Assembly: GCF_024721175.1 (NCBI RefSeq)
Contig: NZ_CP099399.1
Location: 558,001 to 622,000 of the forward strand
Direction: 5' to 3'
Length of the DNA stretch: 64,000 bases
DNA from: Rhizobium sp. Pop5
GTDB lineage: Bacteria; Pseudomonadota; Alphaproteobacteria; Rhizobiales; Rhizobiaceae
Shown: one piece after another, positions 9,287 through 18,404 of the stretch
How positions within the stretch are numbered: position 1 is the stretch's first letter
How the letters are laid out: each line of letters begins with the position of its first letter
Position numbers and translations under genes: made by a program
The notes under the pieces: generated by a model
The model's database searches: none
The model's input: only the letters and a program-made list of their open reading frames with translations
Told to the model about the DNA's origin: nothing

Positions 9287-9827
9287 GTTTCGCGGACGGC
9301 CTCTCGCCGTGCCAAAATCCAACGATATCCGGCCGACTGCCGATCGGACGCGCGAGAGCCTGTTCAATATTCTGAGCCATGCCTATCCGGAATGCGTCGA
9401 CGGCACCCGGATCCTCGACCTTTTCGCCGGAACCGGGGCCGTCGGCCTTGAAGCCGTCTCCCGCGGCTGTCGCCATGCGCTCTTCGTCGAAAACAGCGTC
9501 GAGGGCAGGGCGCTGCTCTGGGAAAACATCGATGCGCTCGGCCTGCACGGCCGCACGCGCATGCTGCGCCGCGATGCGACCGATCTCGGCAGCGTCGGCA
9601 ATCTCGAACCCTTCGACGTGCTTTTTGCCGACCCGCCCTATGGCAAGGGGCTCGGCGAGAAGGCGATGGCTGCGGCCGCCGTTGGCGGCTGGCTGCGGCC
9701 GGGAGCGATCGCGGTGCTCGAAGAGCGTGCCGACGTTGTCGTTTCGGTCCATCCTTCCTATGTTTTCCTCGAAAGCCGCATCTTTGGGGATACGAGGGTG
9801 CATTTCTTCCGATATCAGCCGCAATAA
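9267..9827 (+). CDS. rsmD: 16S rRNA (guanine966-N2)-methyltransferase
   Basis: A 186-residue AdoMet methyltransferase of the RsmD family. MRIVGGEFRGRPL is the family N-terminus, ILDLFAGTGAVGLEAVSRG is motif I, and FADPPYGKGL is the DPPY catalytic motif IV. The start is GTG at 9267, inside the end of rluB, with AAGGAAAAGGAA upstream. It methylates G966 of 16S rRNA; operon position after a pseudouridine synthase is consistent with rRNA maturation. Confidence 0.95.
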   Translation: MRIVGGEFRGRPLAVPKSNDIRPTADRTRESLFNILSHAYPECVDGTRILDLFAGTGAVGLEAVSRGCRHALFVENSVEGRALLWENIDALGLHGRTRMLRRDATDLGSVGNLEPFDVLFADPPYGKGLGEKAMAAAAVGGWLRPGAIAVLEERADVVVSVHPSYVFLESRIFGDTRVHFFRYQPQ

Positions 9828-9841
9828 GCGCGGGGGCGGGC

Positions 9842-10723
9842 GTGCAGCAGGCAGAGATCATCAGTCCGAAATTGCCTGCGATCAGCGATCTCCCGACGGT
9901 CGCGGTTGCCTTTGGCGGCGGCGGCGCGCGCGGGCTTTCCCATATACATGTCATCGAGACGCTGGACGAACTCGGCATCCGGCCGGTGGCGATCGCGGGC
10001 TCGTCGATCGGCGCGATCATGGGAGCCGGTATGGCGGCCGGCATGTCTGGCGCTGAAATTCGTGAACATGCGCTGGCGACCGTCGGCAACAAGACGGCCG
10101 TCGTCGCCCGCATCTGGGGCCTGCGGCCGGCAACGGTGCGTGATGCGGTGGCCAAGGGCATCCGCATCGGCCAGTTCAATCTGGAGCGTATCCTCAAGGC
10201 CTTCCTGCCGTCCGAGCTTCCGGCTCGCTTTGAGGATCTGCTGGTCCCGATGAAGGTCATCACGACGGATTATTACGGGCAGAGCGAAGTCATCATCGAA
10301 GAGGGCGAGCTGTTTCCCGCGCTGGCGGCTTCTTCGGCTATCCCCGCCGTCTTCATGCCGGTGCGCCTGCGCGGCCGGGTGATGATCGACGGCGGCATCA
10401 GCAATCCGGTGCCCTATGAACCCCTCATGGATCTCGCCGACATCGTCGTCGGCATCGATGTCGTCGGCGCACCGGAAGGCGACGGCACGCATATTCCGAA
10501 CCGCATGGAGAGCATCTTCGGCTCCGGTCAGCTGATGATGCAGACGGCGATCACGCTCAAGCTGAAACTTCGCCAGCCGCAGATCTTCCTGCGCCCGACG
10601 GTCGGCCGCACCGGCGTCATGGATTTTCTGAAGGCCCGCGAAGTGCTCGCCATGTCGGTCGGCGTCAAGGATGACCTGAAATTCGCCCTCGACCGCGAGA
10701 TCGAAGCGCGACTAAAGCGCTAA
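9842..10723 (+). CDS. Patatin-like phospholipase / serine esterase
   Basis: A 293-residue patatin-fold hydrolase. The oxyanion-hole motif is [16 protein letters not shown], the nucleophile elbow is [10 protein letters not shown] (GxSxG, Ser near residue 61), and the catalytic Asp is in [11 protein letters not shown]. The start is GTG at 9842, 14 bp after rsmD. There is no signal peptide or transmembrane segment, so it is probably cytosolic or membrane-peripheral, like the RssA/YchK group. The substrate, phospholipid or thioester, is not identifiable. Its 3' end overlaps the convergent EVE gene by 12 bp. Confidence 0.9.
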   Translation: MQQAEIISPKLPAISDLPTVAVAFGGGGARGLSHIHVIETLDELGIRPVAIAGSSIGAIMGAGMAAGMSGAEIREHALATVGNKTAVVARIWGLRPATVRDAVAKGIRIGQFNLERILKAFLPSELPARFEDLLVPMKVITTDYYGQSEVIIEEGELFPALAASSAIPAVFMPVRLRGRVMIDGGISNPVPYEPLMDLADIVVGIDVVGAPEGDGTHIPNRMESIFGSGQLMMQTAITLKLKLRQPQIFLRPTVGRTGVMDFLKAREVLAMSVGVKDDLKFALDREIEARLKR

Positions 10724-11191
10724 GGTACCTTGCACGGGAACCGTTATAGACTTCCGGGCGACACGCATGCGCGGTTCGCTGAGCATGGCTTCGGCTATGA
10801 GGTCGCCATCGTCATCGTCGATTTCGAAGAGACCAAAGCGCAGTCGATAGCCCCAGTTTGCCCGATCGCTCGTGAAAGACAGCCGGTCGAGGAGCGGCCG
10901 GATCGGTGTTTCCACGGCCCGCCACCAAGCGACATCTCGCCTCCAGGGGCGAAAACCGGGGTGAGTTTCTACCTGATATGCCTGCGTTTCCTCGACCACG
11001 CCAATTGCCGTGAACGCCTGCAGACGATCCTTGCCGCCAAATGTTTCGGTCGGCGAATAATAGATCACGCGGTCGCCAGGCGCGCTTCGCTTAAGCGGAG
11101 CGGCCTTGCCATGACAGACCTGCATGAACCCCGCTTCGCGCCCGATGCGAACATGATTTGCTGATGCAACGGCGATCCAGCTGCGGGACAT
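10712..11191 (-). CDS. EVE domain-containing protein
   Basis: A 159-residue protein with the EVE/PUA-like fold: [14 protein letters not shown] at the N-terminus, [22 protein letters not shown] in the middle, and [16 protein letters not shown] toward the end. EVE domains bind modified bases in DNA or RNA and sometimes occur as modification-dependent readers. This stand-alone form (UPF0310-like) has no nuclease partner nearby. It converges on the patatin gene with a 12-bp overlap and is followed 3 bp upstream by the VOC gene on the same strand. Confidence 0.85.
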   Translation of the reverse strand: MSRSWIAVASANHVRIGREAGFMQVCHGKAAPLKRSAPGDRVIYYSPTETFGGKDRLQAFTAIGVVEETQAYQVETHPGFRPWRRDVAWWRAVETPIRPLLDRLSFTSDRANWGYRLRFGLFEIDDDDGDLIAEAMLSEPRMRVARKSITVPVQGTLAL

Positions 11192-11194
11192 GTT

Positions 11195-11566
11195 TCAGCC
11201 CTCTGCCACGTTGTAGACGCGCAGGCGATGCCCGTCGGGATCGGCTGCAACAAAGCTACGGCCGAAATCAAGGTTGGTCGGCGGCAAAAGGACGGTCGCG
11301 CCCTTGCCTTGCCATTCGGCATGAAGTTCATCGACCATCTCCGTTGTCGCAACCCTGAAGCCGACGTCGCAGCCCCCGCCCATTGCAGCCGGTGCCGGCT
11401 CAACGCCGGCCTTGCCCCACAGTCCGAGCGCCAGACCCGAAGGCAGGATGAACATGGCGAAGGTCGGGCTGGCATCGACGGGGTCCTGCCCGAGCAGTTG
11501 GCTATAGAAGCTGGCGCTCTTCGTCGCGTCGGTTACGAAAAGTAGAATGCTGTTGCTGTCGATCAC
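11195..11566 (-). CDS. VOC-family (glyoxalase/bleomycin-resistance-like) protein
   Basis: A 123-residue single VOC domain. SILLFVTDATKSASFYSQLLG opens the first beta-alpha-beta unit, and FVAADPDGHRLRVYNVAEG is the typical C-terminal metal-site strand. GTG at 11566 is preceded by AGGAGAA. It is likely a dimeric metal-dependent enzyme or small-molecule binder; the substrate is unknown. It is probably cotranscribed with the EVE gene just downstream. Confidence 0.87.
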   Translation of the reverse strand: MIDSNSILLFVTDATKSASFYSQLLGQDPVDASPTFAMFILPSGLALGLWGKAGVEPAPAAMGGGCDVGFRVATTEMVDELHAEWQGKGATVLLPPTNLDFGRSFVAADPDGHRLRVYNVAEG

Positions 11567-11679
11567 GGTAGTTCTCCTGTTTGTTGGACAGGACGATCTC
11601 TACAGAGACATGCTGACAGATTCTGGCAGTAGCTTTTCCGCTTTCGATCCGCTCACGCTTCGCACTTCCCGAAGTTGAT

Positions 11680-13491
11680 TTATGCGTCCGCCGTCGCATC
11701 CACGGTTCCGGCCAGCGGATCGTCCTCGAAAGGATCGGCGGCGCGTTTCGGCTTGACCAGCGGTTCGGGGCGGACAGGATGGGAAAATAGCATGTCGCGC
11801 CCGGCCTGCAGCCCTTCGGAAACCTGCAGCACGAGACGCGCCTCGTCGCGCTTGCGGATATCCTCGCCGATTTCGTAGGCGTCCACCTCGGAAACGCCGA
11901 GCGCTTCCAGCGTCCGCCGCCCAAAGAGCAGGCCCGATTCCAGCGTTTCACGCAGCTCGTAATCGACCCCCTTGTTGCGCAGTTCGATCGAGTGGATGCG
12001 GTCGTAGGAGCGTACGTAGAGCGTGGTGTGCGGATAGTCGGCCTGCACCAGTTCGACCACCTTGTCGGTGATTTCTTTTTTCTGCGTGCAGACGAGCACG
12101 ATCTTCGCCCGATCGATGCCCGCCGAGCGCAGCACGTCCTTGCGGGCGCCGTCGCCGAAATAGATGCGGAAGCCGAAAGAGGAGGCCTGTCGGATGCGGT
12201 CCGCCGAAAAATCGATGACGGTGACGCTGCGCCCGCCGGCAAGCAGGATCTGGGCGGCGATCTGGCCGAAGCGTGAAAAGCCGACCATCAGCACGTCGGC
12301 GCCGGCGCCTTCGAAATCCTCGTCCAGCTCCTCCCGTTCGTCGCTGTTGAGCAGCCGCTTCGAAAGCGCCGCCCCGATCGGCGTCAGCGCCATCGAAAGA
12401 GTGACGATTGCGACCAGCAGCGACGCCGTGCTCGTCGACATCAGCCCGACGACGCTTGCCGTCGTAAACAGCACGAAGCCGAATTCGCCGCCCTGCGGCA
12501 GCAGGAAAGCAATCCGGATCGCGTCATTGTGCGGCGAGCCCGAGATCCGGCAGAGGCCGTAGATGATGATCGCCTTGACGGCCATGACGATCGGCACGGC
12601 GACGATGACGAAGAGCGCGTTGTCGACGAGGACATCAAGCTCGAGCGACAGGCCGACGGCGATGAAGAAAATGGCGAGCAGCACGCCACGGAAGGGCTCG
12701 ATATCCGCCTCAAGTTCGTGCCTGTAGGAGGATTCGGCCAGCATGACGCCGGAGAGGAAGGCGCCCATCGCCATCGAAAGCCCGGCAAGCTGCATCAGGC
12801 TCGCCGATCCCATCACCACGAAGAGGGCGGCGGCGATCATCGCCTCGCGCGCGCCGGTCCGGGCGATGACCTGGAAGAGCGGCGTCAGCAGGTAGCGCCC
12901 CATGACGATCATCGCCGCGACCGCGCCGACCGCGACGGCGAAATCGGTGAGCGGCGCGTTGCTCCCCTTACCGCCGTCGAGAACGGTGATCAGCGCCAGC
13001 AACGGCACGATCGCCAAGTCCTGGAACAAGAGCATCGAGAAGGAGCGCTGGCCATATTTGGTGTTGACGTCGCCGTCGCCCTCCAGGATCTGCATGGCGA
13101 AGGCCGTCGAAGAGAGCGCCAGGCCAAATCCGGCGACGATGCTGCCGCGCCAGTCGAGGACTTGGGAAAACCAGGCAAGCGCGGTCAGCGCCAGCCCGGT
13201 TACCACCACTTGCGCCGTGCCGAGACCGAAGATGTCGCGCCGCATCTGCCAGAGGCGGCTGGGCTTCAGTTCCAGCCCGATGATGAAGAGCAGGAAGACG
13301 ACACCGAGCTCGGCGACGTTGAGGATCTGTTCGCCGTCGGTGATGCCGTGGAAGATCGGGCCGATGACGATGCCGGCGGCGAGATAGCCGAGCACCGTGC
13401 CGAGCCCGAGCTTCTTGAAGATAGGAGCGGCGACCACCGCTCCGCCGAGCAGCAGGATCGTTTCGGAAAAAAGGGCATTGGGCGCTGACAT
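11680..13491 (-). CDS. Kef-type K+/H+ antiporter (CPA2 family) with TrkA-N domain
   Basis: A 603-residue inner-membrane protein. Residues 1-385 are a Na+/H+-exchanger fold with about 12 hydrophobic segments (ETILLLGGAVVAAPIFKKLG, then GVVFLLFIIGLELKP, typical of KefB/C). A cytosolic RCK/TrkA-N Rossmann domain follows near residue 415 (VLMVGFSRFGQIAAQILLAGG) with acidic VIDFSADR. The start at 13491 (MSAPNALFSE) drops a 30-residue non-conserved extension. It probably exports K+ in exchange for H+ under electrophile stress; no KefF/G-type ancillary gene is adjacent. It is divergent from pmbA. Confidence 0.92.
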   Translation of the reverse strand: MSAPNALFSETILLLGGAVVAAPIFKKLGLGTVLGYLAAGIVIGPIFHGITDGEQILNVAELGVVFLLFIIGLELKPSRLWQMRRDIFGLGTAQVVVTGLALTALAWFSQVLDWRGSIVAGFGLALSSTAFAMQILEGDGDVNTKYGQRSFSMLLFQDLAIVPLLALITVLDGGKGSNAPLTDFAVAVGAVAAMIVMGRYLLTPLFQVIARTGAREAMIAAALFVVMGSASLMQLAGLSMAMGAFLSGVMLAESSYRHELEADIEPFRGVLLAIFFIAVGLSLELDVLVDNALFVIVAVPIVMAVKAIIIYGLCRISGSPHNDAIRIAFLLPQGGEFGFVLFTTASVVGLMSTSTASLLVAIVTLSMALTPIGAALSKRLLNSDEREELDEDFEGAGADVLMVGFSRFGQIAAQILLAGGRSVTVIDFSADRIRQASSFGFRIYFGDGARKDVLRSAGIDRAKIVLVCTQKKEITDKVVELVQADYPHTTLYVRSYDRIHSIELRNKGVDYELRETLESGLLFGRRTLEALGVSEVDAYEIGEDIRKRDEARLVLQVSEGLQAGRDMLFSHPVRPEPLVKPKRAADPFEDDPLAGTVDATADA

Positions 13492-13610
13492 GCTGCAATT
13501 TCTTTCGACGGCGGAGAGGATGCGGGGCAGCCCCGACAAAGAATCGGCGGCGGCGGCCTTGATGCCTGGGAGAGTGCACAATAAATGGAAGCCGAAGGAA
13601 AGGCCAAATC

Positions 13611-14957
13611 ATGTCCTCTGAAATCGATTCCTCGACACTTCTTTCCCGCGCAAGTCAATTGATCGATCTGGCAAGGAAGGCCGGGGCCGATGCCGCCGAT
13701 GCCGTGGTCGTCCGGTCGCGCTCGCAATCGGTCAGCGTGCGCCTCGGCAAGGTCGAGGGCACGGAATCCTCCGAAAGCGACGATTTTTCGCTGCGGGTCT
13801 TCATCGGCAAGCGGGTCGCCAGCGTTTCGGCCAATCCGGGCTTCGACCTTCAGGCGCTTGCAGAGCGCGCCGTCGCCATGGCGAAGGTTTCCCCGGAAGA
13901 CCCTTTCGCCTGCCTGGCGGATGAGGCGAACCTTTCGAAATCCTATCCCGACCTGCAATTGCTCGACACGACGGAAGTCTCCTCCGAGATGCTGCGCGAG
14001 GCCGCTCTCGCCGCCGAAGCGGCGGCGCTTGCGGTCGAAGGTGTCACCAATTCCTCGGGCGCTGGCGCGTCGGCCGGCATGGGCGGCCTCGTTCTTGCCA
14101 CCTCGCACGGTTTTGCGGGCAGCTACATGGCGTCCCGTTTCGGTCATTCCGTCAGCGTTATCGCGGGCGAAGGCACCGGCATGGAGCGCGACTATGATTT
14201 CGATAGCCGCCTCTACTATGGCGAGCTCGACGATCCCTCCGAAATCGGCCGCCGCGCCGGTGAGCGGGTTGTCAAACGCATCAATCCGCGCCAGGTGCCG
14301 ACGGGCAAGAACGTCACGGTGATCTTCGACCCGCGCGTCGCGCGCGGTTTCGTCGGTCATATCGCCGGCGCGATCAATGGCGCTGCCGTCGCGCGCAAGA
14401 CCAGCTTCCTGCGTGACAAGATGGGCCAGCAAGTGCTGAAATCGGGTCTGTCGATATCAGACGATCCGTTGATCGTGCGCGGTCCTTCCTCGCGGCCCTT
14501 CGACGGCGAGGGCGTGTCGGGCGAGCGGCTTGTCATGATCGAGGACGGTGTTCTGAAGCATTGGTTCCTTTCGACTTCGACTGGTCGTGAACTCGGCCTC
14601 GAGACCAATGGCCGTGGCGTGCGCGGCGGCACCGCAGTCTCGCCTTCCTCCACCAACCTTGCCCTGGAACCCGGCGAGATCTCGCCTGAGGAGCTGATCC
14701 GCAGCGTCGGCAATGGTTTTTATGTCACCGAATTGATTGGCCATGGCGTCAACATGATCACCGGCGAATACAGCCGCGGCGCCACCGGCTTCTGGATCGA
14801 GAATGGCGAACTTACCTTCCCGGTTTCCGAGGTGACGATCGCCTCGAACCTCAAAGACATGTTCATGCGCCTGACGCTGGCAAACGACATCGACCGCAAG
14901 TTCGGCGTCGCGGCTCCTACCTTCGCCATCGAAGGCATGACGCTCGCGGGGCGTTGA
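13611..14957 (+). CDS. pmbA: TldD/PmbA family metalloprotease-like protein (TldE)
   Basis: A 448-residue member of the PmbA/TldE family, the non-catalytic partner of TldD in the heterodimeric protease that trims peptides such as microcins and CcdA. The hallmark C-terminal half is present (RGGTAVSPSSTNLALEPG, GVNMITGEYSRGATGFWIENG, then VSEVTIASNLKDMF). The HExxxH of TldD is absent, as expected for PmbA. It is followed 10 bp later by the inositol-phosphatase-like gene, so the two may share an operon. Confidence 0.93.
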   Translation: MSSEIDSSTLLSRASQLIDLARKAGADAADAVVVRSRSQSVSVRLGKVEGTESSESDDFSLRVFIGKRVASVSANPGFDLQALAERAVAMAKVSPEDPFACLADEANLSKSYPDLQLLDTTEVSSEMLREAALAAEAAALAVEGVTNSSGAGASAGMGGLVLATSHGFAGSYMASRFGHSVSVIAGEGTGMERDYDFDSRLYYGELDDPSEIGRRAGERVVKRINPRQVPTGKNVTVIFDPRVARGFVGHIAGAINGAAVARKTSFLRDKMGQQVLKSGLSISDDPLIVRGPSSRPFDGEGVSGERLVMIEDGVLKHWFLSTSTGRELGLETNGRGVRGGTAVSPSSTNLALEPGEISPEELIRSVGNGFYVTELIGHGVNMITGEYSRGATGFWIENGELTFPVSEVTIASNLKDMFMRLTLANDIDRKFGVAAPTFAIEGMTLAGR

Positions 14958-14967
14958 GAACGGATTG

Positions 14968-15783
14968 ATGGGAATGAGCGATAGTGAAAATGCCCGCTGG
15001 CAGAGCGATCTCGCATTGATCGCCGATGCCGCGAAAGAGGCGGGCGCAGTCGCTTTTGGCTTCTTCAACCAGTCTCCCGAGGTCTGGTGGAAGAATGAAG
15101 ACCGCTCCCCCGTCAGCGCCGCCGATTTCGCAGCCAACAAGACGCTGGAAACGATCCTGCGCAAGGCCCGCCCGGATTATGGCTGGCTGTCTGAGGAAAC
15201 CGAAGATGATGCCGACCGGCTCTCGCGCGAGACGCTGTTCATCGTCGATCCGATCGACGGCACGCGCGCCTTCCTTGGCGGCCAGAAAGTCTGGTGCGTC
15301 AGCGTCGCGGTCGTTCATCGCGGCCGGCCGGTCGCCGGCGTGCTTTATGCACCGGCGCTGGAAGAGCTTTATGAAGCTGTCGAGGGCGGTGTGGCGCTGA
15401 AAAACGGGTCGCCCTTCACGGTCTCCGACGCCGGGCCGGAGGAGACGAGCCGCATTGCGATTGGCGAAGACCTGCTGAAAACCTTTCCGCCGGAGTTTCG
15501 CGATCGGGTCATACGCCACAAACACGTTCCCTCGCTCGCCTATCGCATCGCCATGGTGGCGGACGGCCGGCTGGAAGGCACCTTCGTCAAGGGCAATTCG
15601 CATGATTGGGATCTCGCCGCCGCCGATCTGATCCTCGCCTGCGCCGGTGGCAGTCTTGTCGATCTCGCCGGCAGCCCGATCCTCTACAATCGACCTGATG
15701 TCACCCACAAGGTCCTTTGCGCGGCGCCCGCGCCGCGCCTCAGTGAGTTCCTCGCAGCCTTCGCGGGACGACGAGACAGTTGA
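14968..15783 (+). CDS. Inositol monophosphatase / CysQ-type 3'(2'),5'-bisphosphate nucleotidase
   Basis: A roughly 271-residue Mg2+-dependent, Li+-sensitive phosphatase fold. Motifs are EETEDD (metal Glu), VDPIDGTRAF (residues ~93-102) and WDLAAADLILACAGG. The start is ambiguous between ATG codons at 14968 and 14974. In rhizobia this gene precedes DUF4170 and waaA, so it may belong with lipopolysaccharide assembly. Sequence alone cannot separate inositol phosphatase from PAP phosphatase activity. Confidence 0.88.
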   Translation: MGMSDSENARWQSDLALIADAAKEAGAVAFGFFNQSPEVWWKNEDRSPVSAADFAANKTLETILRKARPDYGWLSEETEDDADRLSRETLFIVDPIDGTRAFLGGQKVWCVSVAVVHRGRPVAGVLYAPALEELYEAVEGGVALKNGSPFTVSDAGPEETSRIAIGEDLLKTFPPEFRDRVIRHKHVPSLAYRIAMVADGRLEGTFVKGNSHDWDLAAADLILACAGGSLVDLAGSPILYNRPDVTHKVLCAAPAPRLSEFLAAFAGRRDS

Positions 15784-15846
15784 CGTTTTCGTCAAAATCC
15801 CGCAGATGAGGTGGCGGAGGAGAATAGGCAGAAAGAGAACAAGAAA

Positions 15847-16089
15847 ATGACTGACTCCGGTGACAAGAAGCAGCTTTTGCATCTCGTTTTTGGCGGCGAA
15901 CTGGAAAGCCTCGATGACGTCCAGTTCCGTGATCTGAACGGTCTCGATATCGTCGGTATTTTCCCCGATTATGCTACGGCGCTGACAGCCTGGAAGGCGA
16001 AGGCGCAGCAGACGGTCGACAACGCGCATATGCGCTATTTCATCGTCCACATGCATCGTCTGCTCGATCCGCAGGTCAAGGGCAACTGA
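15847..16089 (+). CDS. DUF4170 domain protein
   Basis: An 80-residue conserved alphaproteobacterial protein (LLHLVFGGELESLDDVQF, IVGIFPDYATALTAWKAKAQ, then MRYFIVHMHRLLDP). The function is unknown. The start at 15847 follows AGAAAG/AACAAG; a longer frame from 15811 adds a charged, non-conserved dozen residues. Its constant place before waaA suggests a role linked to Kdo transfer or envelope metabolism; that is inference from gene order only. Confidence 0.85.
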   Translation: MTDSGDKKQLLHLVFGGELESLDDVQFRDLNGLDIVGIFPDYATALTAWKAKAQQTVDNAHMRYFIVHMHRLLDPQVKGN

Positions 16090-16260
16090 TCCTGGCACCT
16101 GCCGCCGGCCAACCGCTCGTCGAGCGGGGATTTCGTGCATCGAGGCCCCGTCGATCGGATCGTTTGACGCATTCTGAACAAAATAATCGGTCATTCCGGC
16201 CGCAACGATGATTGGGGAATGGGGTTTGATGTCGATCGCTTTTGATCGGAGGCTGGCGCA

Positions 16261-17574
16261 ATGAGCTCCCGGATGGCGCGGTTCGGTCTGAGCGCATATC
16301 GTCTGGCGGGAACCGTAGCTTCGCCCATCGTCGGCCTCTATCTCACCTACCGCACGGCCAAAGGCAAGGAAGATCGGGGGCGCCGGCTGGAACGCTTCGG
16401 CTATCCGAGCGCCAACCGGCCGCAGGGACCGCTCGTCTGGTTTCACGCTGCAAGCGTGGGCGAAACCAACGCCGTCATCCCGCTGATCCGCGAAATCCGC
16501 CGTCGCGATATCCATGTCATCCTGACGACCGGTACCATCACGTCGGCCAGGCTTGCCGCCGAGCGCCTCGGCCAGGAAGCAATCCATCAGTATGTGCCGC
16601 TCGACCTGAAACCCTCCGTCAGCCGTTTCCTCGAATATTGGCAGCCCGATTGCGCCATCATCGCCGAATCCGAGATCTGGCCGGCAACGGTGCTCGAGCT
16701 CGGCCGCCGTCGTATTCCGCAGATCCTGATCAATGCCCGCATGTCGGACCGCTCTTTCGCCCGCTGGCGCCGCCGCCCGTCGATCGCCGAAGCCTTGTTC
16801 GAGAATCTCGCCCTCGTCATCGCCCAATCGGATGTCGATGCCGAACGTTTTCGCGATCTCGGCGCGGTTCCGGTCATCACATCGGGCAATCTGAAGGTCG
16901 ACACCGACGCGCCGCCTTATGACAGCGGTGTCCTTGCCCGCTACAAGAAGCAAATCGGCGATCGCAAGACCTGGGCGGCGATCTCGACTTTCGACGGCGA
17001 GGAGAATGCCGCCGCCATCGTTCATCGCGCCCTCAAGGAGCGAGATCGCCAACTGACGATCATCGTGCCGCGCCATCCCGAGCGTAGCGACGAGATCGAG
17101 GCTGCTCTTGTCAAGCACGGGCTGAAGGTCGCCCGCCGCACCCGCGACGATATCTTGTCCGCCGATGTCGATATATTCCTCGGTGATACGATCGGCGAAA
17201 TGGGCCTCTATTTGAGACTGACGGAAATCGCTTTCGTCGGCCGCTCGCTTTTTGCCGAAGGCGGTCAAAATCCGCTGGAGCCGGCCATGCTCGGCTGCGC
17301 CATCCTCTCCGGGGGCAACGTCCAGAATTTCCGCGAGGCCTATCAGAAACTGGCCCGCAGCGGCAGCGCCCGTATGGTGCGCGATACCGAAATGCTGGCC
17401 AAGGGCGTGCATTACCTGCTGACCAACGACGAAGCCCGTCGCAAGATGATCGAGGCCGGCATCTCCAGCGTACACGACATGCGCGGGGCTTTGACGGCGA
17501 CGGTAAAGGGACTGGAACCCTATATCAATCCCCTGACGGTCAAGGCGCGGCTATTGCCGAAGACCGTGGCCTAG
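16261..17574 (+). CDS. waaA: 3-deoxy-D-manno-octulosonic acid (Kdo) transferase
   Basis: A 437-residue GT30 glycosyltransferase adding Kdo residues to the lipid A precursor on the inner face of the cytoplasmic membrane. An N-terminal hydrophobic anchor (residues ~10-30) is followed by VWFHAASVGETNAVIPLI with the conserved catalytic Glu region, then AESEIWPATVLELGRR, ITSGNLKVD, and GGQNPLEPAMLGCAIL in the C-terminal half. With lpxK 0.8 kb downstream it forms a lipid A/core block. Confidence 0.96.
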   Translation: MSSRMARFGLSAYRLAGTVASPIVGLYLTYRTAKGKEDRGRRLERFGYPSANRPQGPLVWFHAASVGETNAVIPLIREIRRRDIHVILTTGTITSARLAAERLGQEAIHQYVPLDLKPSVSRFLEYWQPDCAIIAESEIWPATVLELGRRRIPQILINARMSDRSFARWRRRPSIAEALFENLALVIAQSDVDAERFRDLGAVPVITSGNLKVDTDAPPYDSGVLARYKKQIGDRKTWAAISTFDGEENAAAIVHRALKERDRQLTIIVPRHPERSDEIEAALVKHGLKVARRTRDDILSADVDIFLGDTIGEMGLYLRLTEIAFVGRSLFAEGGQNPLEPAMLGCAILSGGNVQNFREAYQKLARSGSARMVRDTEMLAKGVHYLLTNDEARRKMIEAGISSVHDMRGALTATVKGLEPYINPLTVKARLLPKTVA

Positions 17575-17591
17575 GTCTGAGGAGACGCAAT

Positions 17592-18314
17592 TTGGCAGCG
17601 GCGGGTAGTATCAAAGGCATTCTCTTCGACAAGGACGGCACGCTGCTCGATTATGACGAAAGCTGGCTGCCGGTGAACCGGGAGCTTGCCCGCATCGCCG
17701 CCAAAGGGGATCAGGCTCTTGCCGACCGGCTGCTTTCCGCCTGCGGCATGGATCCGCTGACCGGCCACATCGTTCCCGACAGCCTGCTTGCCGCCGGCAA
17801 TACCCGCCAGATCGCCGAAGGTCTCGTGGGCGCGGGCTCGATGGTCGATGTCGACGAACTGACGATCCGCCTCGACGAGCTCTTTTCCAGCGCCGCCCAA
17901 TTTTCCGTGCCGGTGACCGATCTCGCTGGTTTTTTCGGCCGGCTGCACCGGCGAGGCTTCAAGCTCGGCGTCGCCTCCAGCGACAATGAACGCTCGATCC
18001 GCCAGACGGCGGAACGTTTCGGTTTTGCTGGCTATATCGACTATGTCGCCGGTTATGACAGCGGTTTCGGCACCAAGCCGGAGCCGGGAATGCTGCTTGG
18101 CTTCTGTGCCGCGACCGGCCTCTCGCCGGAGGAGGTCGCGATGGTCGGCGACAACAACCACGATCTTCACATGGGGCTGAATGCGGGCGCGGGGCTCAGG
18201 ATCGCCGTGCTGACGGGTACCGGCTCGCGGGATTCGCTTGCCGCCGCGGCCGACCATGTGCTCGACGATATCACCGCCATTGAGACGCTGCTGCCGGACC
18301 TGCAGCCCGCCTGA
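17592..18314 (+). CDS. HAD-family phosphatase (Gph-like)
   Basis: A 240-residue class I HAD hydrolase. The motifs are KGILFDKDGTLLDYD (motif I, DxD), GVASSDNERS (motif II), TKPEPGMLLGF with the conserved Lys, and MVGDNNHDLHMGLNAG (motif IV). The start is TTG at 17592, supported by TGAGGAG eight bases upstream. It lies between waaA and lpxK and might act on a sugar phosphate in envelope synthesis, but phosphoglycolate phosphatase-like activity is equally possible. Confidence 0.87.
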   Translation: MAAAGSIKGILFDKDGTLLDYDESWLPVNRELARIAAKGDQALADRLLSACGMDPLTGHIVPDSLLAAGNTRQIAEGLVGAGSMVDVDELTIRLDELFSSAAQFSVPVTDLAGFFGRLHRRGFKLGVASSDNERSIRQTAERFGFAGYIDYVAGYDSGFGTKPEPGMLLGFCAATGLSPEEVAMVGDNNHDLHMGLNAGAGLRIAVLTGTGSRDSLAAAADHVLDDITAIETLLPDLQPA

Positions 18315-18404
18315 CCGGTAAGGGCTTGCGTTTTCATCGATTTTGACCTCTCAATCCGGTCGGGAAAACGGAAATTTTTCGCCGGGCAGGGAGCAGGACG
18401 GCAA

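Noticed and set aside
10712..11191. EVE protein as part of a modification-dependent defence system
   Set aside because: No McrB-like, nuclease or methylase partner is adjacent; the stand-alone form is a common housekeeping-type protein.
14917..17475. Very long open frame antisense to the inositol-phosphatase, DUF4170 and waaA genes
   Set aside because: It is the GC-rich shadow of well-supported genes on the plus strand; the product has no domain, mixed composition and no ribosome site.
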